This document shows, one piece after another, positions 33,618 to 43,575 of a stretch of DNA of 64,000 bases (positions within the stretch are counted from its first letter, which is position 1; each line of letters begins with the position of its first letter). Source of the stretch: Cyclina sinensis (taxonomy: Eukaryota; Mollusca; Bivalvia; Venerida; Veneridae); the NCBI GenBank assembly GCA_012932295.1, contig JAAONU010000002.1, forward strand, positions 19,685,770 through 19,749,769. Reading direction: 5' to 3'. The notes beneath the pieces were generated by a model. It was not told the DNA's origin and did not search any database. It saw nothing but the letters and a program-made list of their open reading frames with translations. A program made the position numbers and the translations under genes.

Positions 33618-34975
33618 CAAGGGAGCCAAAGCGCTCACATGAGAGCAGACTGTTTTTTGTGTAAAAGCAGAGAAAGCTAGCGTTTATTACAAGAATCTGA
33701 ACAATGTTGGTCACTAGAACATACTTCATGCAAAATATATTTTTTAATTTTTACGACATACATGATCAAAATTTCAAACCTGTAGATCAAAAACAAAAGA
33801 GTAGGTCACTAGGTCAAAATTAATGTCATCTAATATCAGAGTACAATTCGATACCTGAAACTGCGCACATGGTCCAAATTTCATAGCTGTACATAAACAA
33901 GAAATCAGTAGAACCAATGGATGTTCCCCAAATAAATGCCAATTCCAAAAGGGCTATTGTTTAATATGTATTTTTTTTTAAAGTATGAAAAATAACAAAG
34001 GGCAATAACTCCTAAATTATGCAAAATAGAGTTACGGTTCTTGCACACTGCACTTCTCCTCATAGAGATCTATCTACCAATAAAGTTTCATGTTAATATC
34101 TCTTATACTTTGTGAAATATGCCCCGAACAAAAAATAAGTATGAGAAATTTCAAAAAGCAATAACTCAAAAATTAATAAAGCAAGAGTTATAGTTATTGT
34201 GCACTGCACTGCTCATCAATGAGATCTATCTACTTATAAAGTATAAAGTTGATAACTCTTATACTTTGTGAGATATGCCCCGGACAAAAAATAAGAATGA
34301 GAAATTTCAAAGGGCAATAACTCAAAAATTAATAAAGCAAGAGTTATGGTTCTTGTGCACTGCACTGCTCCTTAAAGAGATCTAACTACCTATGAAGTTT
34401 GGTCTTGATTACTCTCATAGTTTTTGTGTTATGCTCTGGACAAAATTATGACGGACGAATGGACGGACAGGACGGACGGACAAAGCGGCAACTATATGCT
34501 CGCCCTTCGGGGAGCATAAAAAGCAAGAAGGTAGGTCACTAGGTCAGAATCCTGGTCAGCTGATATCAAATTTCAATTTTATATTTAAAACTGTGAACTG
34601 GGTACAAAGTTCATAGCTGTACATCGAAAAACAAGAATGTAAGTCACTAGGTCAAAATCTAGGCCAGCTCATATCAAAGTTCAATTCTACATCTGAAACT
34701 GTGCACATGGTCCAAATTTCATAACTGTGTATCAAATAACAAAAAAAAAGGTCACTAGGTCAAAATTTAGGTTATTTAACATCAAAGTTCAATTCTACAA
34801 CTGATACTGTGCAAATGGTCCAAATTTCATAACTGTACATAAAAAAACAAGAGAGTAGGTCACTAGGTCAAAATCTAGGCCAGCTCATATCAAAGTTCAA
34901 TTCTACATCTGAATCTGAGCACATGATCTAAATTTTATGACTGTATATCAAATAACAAAAAAGTAGGTCACTGAG
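33618..34975 (+). repeat. ~125-bp tandem array with CTCACATGAG head
   Basis: Starts ACAAGGGAGCCAAAGCGCTC with ACATGAG, then repeats of about 125 bp marked by GTAGGTCACTAGGTCAAAAT, CAGCTCATATCAAAGTTCAA and CATGGTCCAAATTTCATA (near 33800, 34525, 34640, 34745 and 34855). The array is interrupted by a complete element at 33896-34516. No tail found; it fuses into a different tandem repeat at about 34975. Confidence 0.55.
33896..34516 (+). mobile_element. HINE-like element, ATGCTCCCC family
   Basis: Head AACAAGAAATCAGTAGAACC with GATGTTCCCC. About three units follow with GGGCAATAACTC, GAGTTATGGTTCTTGTGCAC and CTTATACTTTGTGAGATATG. Next come GGACGGACAGGACGGACGGA and a tail hairpin ATGCTC-GCCCTTC-GGGGAGCAT then AAAAA. 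It is nested in the ~125-bp array: the flanks AGCTGTACAT before and AAAAAGCAAGAAGGTAGGTC after restore an ordinary array unit (compare CTGTACATAAAAAAACAAGA at 34835). Confidence 0.85.
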
Positions 34976-36071
34976 TCCCCTGGGGAAGGCCCAAATTTGA
35001 CCCCAAGGCTTTAATTTAAACAATCTTTATAAAGGTCCACCAGACAATGTTTCATGTCAAATATCTAAGCTCTACCTATCTCAGTTTCAGAGTTCAATTC
35101 TTTTATATGTATATAAAGAAAACCCATGACCCCTAGGGCAGGGTCAATTTTGAACCTAGGGCCATAATTTGGACAATCTTTGTAGAGGTCCACAATGTTT
35201 AATGCCAAATATGTAAGCTCTAGCCTTTGAAGCTTCAGAGGATAATTTTGAGATAACTTTTTACTATATGTATATAATGAAAATCTATGATTGGCAGGCC
35301 CAATTTTTACCCCAGGGATATAATTTGAACAAACTAGAGGTAGAGGTTCACTAGACAATGTTTCATGCCAAATATCTAAGCTCTAGCCTTTGTGATTTTA
35401 GAGAAGAAGAGATATATATATATATATGGAAAACTATGACCCAACCCCCACCTGGGCAGGGTCATTTTCAATCCTTGGGCTATGATTTGAACAATAATTG
35501 TAAGGGTCCTCTACACAATGTTTCATGTGAAATATCAAAGCTCCAGCCTTTTCAGTTTTAAAGCAGAAGATTTTTTAAAGATTTTACTATATGTATATAA
35601 GGAAAACCCATGAACCCCCTGGGGCGGGACCAGTTTTGATCCTAGGGTTATAGTTTGAACAATCTTTGTAGAGGCACACTAAACAATGTTTCATGCCAAA
35701 TATCTAAGCTCTAGCCTTTGCAGTTTCAAAGAAGAACAATTTTTTACTAAGTTTTTACTATAATTTAAGGAAAATCTATGACCCCCGGGGCAGGGCCAAT
35801 TTTGACACTAGAGGCATAATTTGAAAAAAATTGGTAGAGGTCCACTACACAATGTTTCATGGCAAATATCTAAGCTCTAGCCTTTTTCATTTCAGTGAAG
35901 AAGATTTTTTAGGTTTTTACTTTATACATAGGAAAACTATGACCCACTGGGGCAGGGCCAATTTTGATACTAGAGGCATAATTTGAACAACTTTGATAGA
36001 GGTCCACTAGACAATGTTTCATGCTAAATATCTGAGCTCTAGCCTTTGTCATTTCAGAGGAGAAGATTTTT
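34976..36071 (+). repeat. ~165-170-bp tandem array (TGACCCC...CAATGTTTCATG type)
   Basis: Six or so units with GGTCCACTAGACAATGTTTC, AAATATCTAAGCTCTAGCCT and TTTTACTATATGTATATA. The repeat is related to, but diverged from, the array at 13750-15400. The array ends at 36071 where a minus-strand element is inserted after GAAGATTTTT. Confidence 0.65.
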
Positions 36072-37196
36072 AGCTCACCTGAGCTGGCTCAGGGTGAGCT
36101 ATTAGGATCGATGAATGTCCGTCGTCTGTCGTCCGTTCACACTTAGTTCGTTAACACTCTACTGGTCCCATTTTTACTCCAATTGTCACGAAACTTGGTC
36201 AGGTTTGTCCCAGTAATTACTCGGAGTTCGAATATGGTTCATCTGGGGTCAAGAACTAGGTCACGGAGCCCAAAAAAAGAAAAATCTTGTAAACACTCTA
36301 GAGGTTACATTTTCAGCCCAAATAATCTGGAAATTTGTCAGAAAGATTGCTTCTAAGATTTCTAGCAAAAGTTCAAATATGGGTCATCTGGGTTCAAAAA
36401 CTAGGTCACAGAGACCAAAAATAGAACATTCTTGTTAACACTCTAGAGGTTACAATTTCAGTCCAAATAAATAATCTGGAAATTTGTCAGAAAGGTTTCT
36501 TCTAAGATTTCTAGCACAAGTTCAAATATGGGTCATCTGGGTTCAAAAACCAGGTCACAGAGACCAAATATGGAAAAATCTTGTTAACACTCTAGATGTT
36601 ACATTTTAGCCCAAATAATCTGGAAATTTGTCAGAAAGGTTGCCTTGAGGATTTCTAGGTCATTTTTGAAAATGGGTCATCTGGTGTCAAAAACTAGGTC
36701 ACAGAGCTCAAATATGGAAAAACCTTGTTAACATTCTAGAGGTAACATTTTCAGTCTTAATAACCTGGAAATTTGTCAGAAAGATTGTTTCAATGATTTC
36801 TAGCTCAGTTTTGAATATAGGTTATCTGGGGTCAAAAACTAGGTCACAGAGCCCGAAAGTACAAAAACCTTGTCAATAATGCTCTAGAGGTTACATTTTC
36901 AATCCAAATGTCCTTGAAATTTGTCAGGAAGCTTGTTTCAATGATTTCTAGCTTAAATTTGGATATGGGTCATCTGGTGTCAAAAACTTGGTCACATGGC
37001 CCAAATATGTAAAAACCTTTTTTACACTCCAGAGGTTACATTTTCAGTCCAAATATCCTGGAAATTTGTCAGACAGGTTTTTTTTATGATTTCTAGCTCA
37101 AATTGGAGTATGGGCCATCTTGGGTCAAAAACTATGTCACAGAGCCCAAATATGGAAAAACCTTGTTAACAGTCTAGAGGTAACATTTTAATTCCA
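36072..37196 (-). mobile_element. Minus-strand HINE-like element, GCTCACC family, head lost
   Basis: The tail hairpin AGCTCACCTGAGC...GGGTGAGCT lies at 36072-36101 and follows a T-run belonging to the host array, then the complement of a GGACGACAGACGACGGAC run. Eight or so ~145-bp units (complement of CTCTAGAGTGTTAACAAGG) extend to about 37196. The expected head is absent; the sequence beyond is a transposase scrap. Confidence 0.7.
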
Positions 37197-37204
37197 ATTT
37201 GATT

Positions 37205-37437
37205 TCTATGTTTATATGATTGATTCGACTGAATCCACACAAGTTATTATATCTGGAGCATCCACTGAACATGTTGAAACAATCAATGATAGCACGACAA
37301 CCTGTGTATTCTTTACACATATCTTTTAGCACAAGCTTCGTTAAATTCTTAAAAATCAGGCTAGCTCTCTCATCGATTGTTTGGCAAATCATTTCAGAAC
37401 ACCTAAATAAGTTATTGGCCACAAAACAGTTTAACAA
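37205..37437 (-). pseudogene. Fragment of a DDE transposase (IS4/Harbinger-like DDE_Tnp_4)
   Basis: The minus-strand frame carries LTKLVLKDMCKEYTGCRAIIDC followed by FNMF. It resembles the first catalytic Asp region of DDE_Tnp_4 transposases, where a Y-x-x-x-R-x-I-I-D-C-(T/F)-E-x-F pattern is usual. Only ~75 codons remain, no second or third catalytic acidic residue is visible, and Glu after the Cys is replaced. Identification is tentative. Dead. Confidence 0.45.
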
Positions 37438-38040
37438 ACATTAGCTTATACAAAGTTAAGTTAATAAATAAATTTCTTGCAAATATATTACATTTTATTT
37501 CAAGTTAATATGCTTTAGTCATGTTTGTCAGAATAGGAGAGCAGTCTATCATCTAAAATTATGTCCTCGTACTCTGGTACTGCGATCTTAAGTTAGATTA
37601 ATGTATTTACACATTGTACATGTTGCAACATTTGGCGTCATTAAATGGTCTCATGGATAATACAACTCATACGCTGTTGATCTATGATTCCTAGATAAAC
37701 ACTTGATGCATGTAATAATGACAGTTACTAACTCCTTGCACATTTTCGACGCACAACCTGATAACATATTTTTCTTAATAGCCGGCTTACTGCAGCTATG
37801 CTACATACATCATATCATTCTGGAAATTATCAATCTGCACATTTGTTTTCTTGATGAGAAATATGTATAATGTTTGTCAAATATATAATTTAGATAATTT
37901 TTTTCGGATACTTATGGAGATAATAAACTTCATCTCTACTGTCCATAAAAAGTCATAATAAAAGTAAGGAAATTATCTGGCAGAATCCATTTATTTCTTT
38001 TTCCAAACAAAACAGTTAGTATATACTATACATATAACAA
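37438..38040. other. AT-rich intergenic DNA
   Basis: Nothing recognisable between the transposase scrap and the satellite field. Confidence 0.4.
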
Positions 38041-38089
38041 GTGTGATTGCATGCGATTGTATGTGCGTGCATGTGTCAGAGAGTAAACA

Positions 38090-39180
38090 TAAATATTACA
38101 AATAACTGAACCAGATTATTTTATTTGTAAATTGTTTATTAAACATTATTCAATATCAAGTAACCCGTACACGTTACATTTTGTGCCAACTATTAACGTA
38201 GACAGGTTATTTTTGTCTGCGTACTCAACTGATAGGGATAGTCAAAATAAATACTACAAATAACTGAACCAGGTTACTTATTTGGTAAATGGTTAATAAA
38301 ACTTTACTAAATATGAAGTAACCCGTACAAGTTACGTTTTTTTGGCCAAAAAATAACTATAACAGATTATTTTTGTCTCACTACGCAACTGAATGGGAGC
38401 TAGTGTCAACAAAAATACTACAAATGACTAGACTAGGTTACTTTATTTGTAAATGGTTTAATGAACTTGATTCAATATCAAATAAACCGTACACGTTACT
38501 TTTTAGGCCAACAAATAACTATAGCTGGTTATTTTGTCTGCGTACACAACTGAGAGGGAGAGTCCACATAAATATCACAAATAACTGAATCAGGTTACTT
38601 TATTTGTAAATGGTTTATAAAACTTAATTCAATATCATTTAACTCCGTACACGTTACATTTTGGGCCAACAAATAAGTAAAACAGGTTATTTTCTCTGAG
38701 TACACAACTGAGAGGGGGAGTCAACATAAATATTAAAAATAACTGAACCAGGTAACTTATTTGGTAAATGGTTTATTAACTTTATTAAATATCAAGTAAC
38801 CAATGCACATTACTTTTGGGGCCAACAAATAACTATAACAGGTAATTTTTGTCTGCATACACAAATAGGAGGGAGAGTCAAAATAAATACTGAAATAACT
38901 GAACCAGGTTACTTTATTTGTAGATATTTTATTAAACTATATTCAATATTAAGTAACTTGTACACATTAGGGCCAACAAATATGTCTGACATGGAATTTT
39001 GTTTTAGTACAAAATTGAGAGGGGGAGTCGACAAAAATACTACAAATAACTGAACCAGGTAACTTTCTTTGTAAATGGTTTACTAAACTGTATTCAATAT
39101 CAAGTAACCCATACACGTTACATTTTGGGCCAACAAATAACTATAACAGGTTACTTTTGCCTGAATGCACAACTGAGCAA
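38090..39180. repeat. ~158-bp satellite array, block 1
   Basis: About seven tandem monomers with spacing 158-163 bp; the marker CCGTACACGTTAC falls near 38166, 38324, 38488 and 38646, and diverged copies continue to 39117. Each monomer has CAACAAATAACTATAACAGG, TTTTTGTCTGAGTACACAAC, GAGAGGGAGAGTCAACATAA, TACAAATAACTGAACCAGGT and TTTGTAAATGGTTTATTAAAC. A dyad AGTAAC-CCGTACAC-GTTACT lies in every well-preserved unit. No coding capacity. Confidence 0.85.
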
Positions 39181-40070
39181 TTTGACTGTTAAGTGCAACC
39201 GTTTTTGTACCGAGTGACATGAGAAGCGGCATACATCAAACCTTTAAAGTCGCTGCTTTTTACAGTTGTTGAACTGGATTGCAGGAGCGTGATGTTGCCT
39301 GTAAAAAGAAAGCCACACCTTAGGGTAGCTTTAAGCTTCACCTTAAATTTGACAGGTGAATCAAAAGGCTTTAGACAAACCATATAGGCGGAGTCTAAAC
39401 TTTTTTTTTTTTATTAGTGATTGGCAGTGAACCTTGTTTTCCAATCTTTGACTGGCTGGTTACATCAGCCTTTTGGTTTTGACTTGCTGTCAGTTTCTCT
39501 TTGATCTGCAGGTGTGCTACGTCACTTGGTTCATAAAAACTTTGGATTGATACCGACTTGAAAGGAAATGCCGAATTACTAAAGAATTTCGCAAAGCGTA
39601 GTATTGCTTGTGCTTTACATTTTTATAACCTCCAAAAATATGACACACAATTTTGCTGGCTTTTACGTGATATGGACCGTATTGATACCTACTGCTGTAA
39701 CCTGCATATTAAACAGCGAGTGCAGGGAACCACATACTCACTACAGGTACTACCGGTTTGAATGTAAACAAACATGCAGATGCTGTTTTCATCAGTTTTA
39801 AGGAAGGAAGCGTAACAAAAACGCATTTTGGAGAGTTTTAGAGCTTAGTATTTCCTGAGGACCCTGAATAACTTCACAAGCAGTTAAATTGACAGTAAAC
39901 CACAGTTTGTTAACCATTTTACGTCTCCAAAAAAACCTTTGTCTCTAATAATCGCCCACCTCCTACTTTGAGACAAGGTCCGATTCTAATAAACGCCCGG
40001 GTGATTAAAGGAATAAATACGGTATCTTTTTTGGCTGAAAATCTGTAGCAAGGGGTCTATCTGTAAGACT
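39181..40070. other. Insertion or unique DNA within the satellite field
   Basis: The satellite stops at about 39180 and resumes at about 40080. Between them is sequence with frames (39189-39383 minus, 39558-39801 plus) that show no domain. Near 39930-40025 is a segment with AATAATCGCCCACC and AATAAACGCCCGGGTGATTA, which looks like a small dispersed repeat. I call no gene. Confidence 0.45.
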
Positions 40071-41000
40071 GTGAGAGGAAGAGTCAACATAAATATTACA
40101 AAAAAAAAATCAAATAAACCACGTAACTTTATTTGTTAATGGTTTATTAAACTGTATTTAATATCAAGTTACATGCAAACGTCACTTCTTGGGCCAACAT
40201 GACTGGTTATTTGTATCTAAGTACACAAATGAGAGGATAACCCTCTTTGTAAATGGTTATTTAACTGTATTCAATATGAAGTAACCTGTTACTTTTTTGG
40301 TCAACAAAGAACTATTACAGGTTTTTTTTGTCTTAGTTCACAACTGAGAGGGAGAATCAACAAAAATACTACAAATAACTGAACCAGGTTACTTTTATGT
40401 AAATGGTTTATTGAACTTGATTAAAAACCAAGAAACCCATACACGTTACTTTTCTGGCCAACAAGTAAGTATAACAGGTTACTTCTGTCTGAGAACACAA
40501 CTGAGAGGGAGGGTCAACAAAAAATACTACATATAACCATGATATCTTAACCGGATTATTTTATTTGTAAATAGTTTATTAAACTGTATTCAATATCAAG
40601 TCACCCGTACATGTTACTTTTTGGGGCAACAAATAATTATAACTGGTTATTTTTGTCTGAGTACACAACTATGAGGGACAGTCAACATATATACTACAAG
40701 TAACTGAACCCGGTTATTTTATTTGTAAATCGTTTATTTAACTTTATCATATATCAAATAACCCGTATGTATTATCTTTTCGGCCAACAAATAAATATAA
40801 CAGGTTTTATTTGTCTGAGTACACAACTGAGAGGGAGAGTCAAAATAAATACTACAAAAAACTGAACCAGGTTACTTTAATTATAAATGGTTTATTAAAC
40901 TTTATTTAATATCAAGTAACCCACACACATTACTTTTTGGGCCAACAAATAACTATAATGGGTTATTTTTGTCTGTGTACACATATGTGTGGCATAATTT
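40071..41000. repeat. ~158-bp satellite array, block 2
   Basis: Six more monomers of the same satellite as 38090-39180, somewhat more diverged, ending near 40995 (GGGCCAACAAATAACTATAA then GTTATTTTTGTCTGTGTACA). Confidence 0.8.
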
Positions 41001-43009
41001 TTCTGTATATCGATTTGAACGATTCAATTTACATAACCAACATCTGTAACTGCAACCTGTTAACTTCCTAAAAAATTCATTTTCTTAAACGCCTTTGATT
41101 ACTTAATCTTTATTTGAAAAAAATAATTATACCCAACAAACAGTTTTTGCAGCATTTAAAACGCTGTGCATGCTTTGAGTTTGTTCAAACAATAAACTGA
41201 ACTTACGTTACGATAAGTTTATTGCTAAGAGAAACATTATACACTTTCCATGGCATAGGCATATAAAGATAATCATACAGTGTTATAAGATATAACTGTT
41301 TATTGCAAATTTCTTCCTAATCATGTTAACAGCTAAGGATTGTGTCTGACTGCCAGCAACTGTAACCAGGTAACTGAACTGGTTACATCTTCCTGCTTAG
41401 CCTAGCACTGCTAGATGGTTAAGAAAAACACTGAAATACTTAGATCTATTGTTTTCATTTCCATTTCATTTTTTGTGATATGCTGAACATTCTAGCCTGG
41501 TGGCAACTGGCATGAGATATTCTGATGTTATCAATGAACCTATCAAATGGTAAACAGTTAAGTGGTCAGCCAGTCAGCATGATTGTGTGAAGCAATAAAT
41601 CACTCCTAACAAACAAGCTTCCTATCTTTCATTTGAATACATTAGACAAGGTTCATTTGGCATGTGCTGAGAGATGTTTCAAGGACTATATTCCAGAGAA
41701 ATTTCTTTATAGCTTTTTCTTGAATCGGTCTATATTTTCATACCCATACTTTATGCATTAAGCTTACTACTTTTAATAAATATTATTTATGACAACAATA
41801 TATAACGAATAAAAATATTAAATATTTTATTATCATTTCTACATGTTCTTACGTTGTTTTTTCAATCTAAATTTCTGAAACAATTGCAAGAAATGTCAAC
41901 TTTTTGAAACACGTTACATTTCGTTAAAATAAACAGTTTAAATCACAAAGACTTTTATTTAAATCTTAAGCACATTATACATGTCATAACATGATAACTA
42001 GCTTGTTTAAACTAAACTCTTCTTTTCGTAACTGTACTATAATTTCTCTGACCTAACCGCTACATGCTAATGTTTTGACAAATAACTGTAACAGTTCCTT
42101 CGTCACCTGTACAGGTTACTTCCACTGCCGACAAATAACTATAACAGGTTATGATTGTCTTAACATGTTAAGATGTGAATGTTTCAATTTTCATTTCAGC
42201 TGAAGCAACTGCTAAATCACATGATAGCTTTTTTTTTTAAATATATGGAATGTCACATTTTTTATTTAAATGAAACACCTTTAATAAACAGTAAATTGTT
42301 CTTTGTATGATGTTCAATCCATAAGCACTTAGCAGCTAAATAAGATACACAAATCGACCAAACTATTATTATAGTCCATTTTTGGATACTTTCTCCAACT
42401 AGGGTGACAGTAACCGGTTATTGCCTTTGTAGTTCCTAGATACCAAATAACGCACACAAACTTCTTTGCCTTCAAATAAAATAACAGGTTTGCTTCTATT
42501 TGTACACAACTTCTAGCCCTTATTATCAAAATCATAACTAGCTTGTTATAAACCACTTTTTTATCTGCAGTTTTAAGAAATTTTCTTTCACCTGATACAT
42601 ACTACGACAAATACATGTAAAAGTTTACTTTCTTCTTTACTGTTGTACATCATAAATTCTTCAAAACAATTTAATCCGTACAGGTTACATTGGCGTCCAA
42701 TTAATACATGTAACTATTACAAGTTATAATTCGTCTTTGTAAAAATCTGTTATTGCTCACCTTTTATCTAGTTTTCTATAAAATACGTGAATGTTGTAAT
42801 TTCTATTTTAGATTAAGGAACTGCTAACTTAATGTTTCATTAACTGTCATAATAACAGATAATGCCTTAAACACTCTTATGGATTCAATTTTTCTTATAA
42901 CACAAAAGTAAAATTATTTAACAGTTCTTGCAGCATTTGATTTTTCAAGATTATACTTTGTTAAACCATAAAACATGTTCACACATACTAAATACTTTCT
43001 TTTGCTTAT
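41001..43009. repeat. Decayed satellite field
   Basis: Tandem order fades after 41000, but isolated motifs persist: CAAATAACTATAACAGGTTA at 42131, ACCTGTACAGGTTACTTCCA at 42107, GACAGTAACCGGTTATTG near 42407 and CCGTACAGGTTACATTGG near 42677. The same kind of motifs recur at 54090-54320 beyond copy 2 of the PIN/CXC transposon. No genes seen. Confidence 0.5.
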
Positions 43010-43043
43010 GGTAGAGTGACTATTTGGCCTTATGGAAAGGTGG

Positions 43044-43180
43044 GGTGGGACTCATCTGTTAACAAGGCATGTTATATACCAAAATACTCGTAAGGGTCTG
43101 TAGTTTTCCAAAATGCCTGGCTCTTTTGCCGAACCTGGTGGCATTTCGAGAAATCCAAGATGGCGTCCAAGATGGCCGCC
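43044..43180 (+). repeat. Left terminal inverted repeat, copy 2
   Basis: About 137 bp from GGTGGGACTCATCTGTTAAC through GGTCTGTAGTTTTCCAAAAT and CTGGTGGCATTTCGAGAAAT to AAGATGGCCGCC. It pairs with 53930-54068 with scattered mismatches. The inner part carries repeated AAGATGGC motifs that resemble YY1 binding sites, and an ATG (43069) starts a 71-codon frame. Confidence 0.8.
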
Positions 43181-43281
43181 AAGAAAAATTCTTAATTCTT
43201 GTATATAAAAATGAAGAAAGACTTTTCACAATAAATATATATGTATGCTTTTTAAAACTTTTCCGTAAAAGAAATGTTTAG
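43069..43281 (+). other. Small ORF at the inverted end, copy 2
   Basis: An ATG-started frame of 70 codons, MLYTKILVRVCSFPKCLALL..., is the counterpart of 25806-26030. It overlaps the inverted end and the YY1-like motifs. No domain recognised; could be a leader exon or chance. Confidence 0.35.
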
Positions 43282-43575
43282 TGTATGCAATGAGACAAAA
43301 AATCATTACTTAGTACTCATAAAAAAAAATTCTGAAGGTTAAAAGGTCAAATTTAGCATAAAAATTGTGTAAGTGGTGGCTGACAATGTTAATGTTGCAG
43401 AGTATCATTTATTTTCATTCTTATTTTTAATATTTTGATGTAAAACAGAGTCTGTACAACAGATATGTCTCCTTTGAAATAAAAAAAAATTACGTATTAC
43501 GAAAATTTTAATGATAGCCCTCTGTGCAATAACGCATGCAGTGTTTTTTTTTTGCGTGAAGAAAAGGAGTGGACA

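Noticed and set aside
39189..39801. Frames between the satellite blocks
   Set aside because: No recognisable motif, no splice-site pair that joins them into a longer product.
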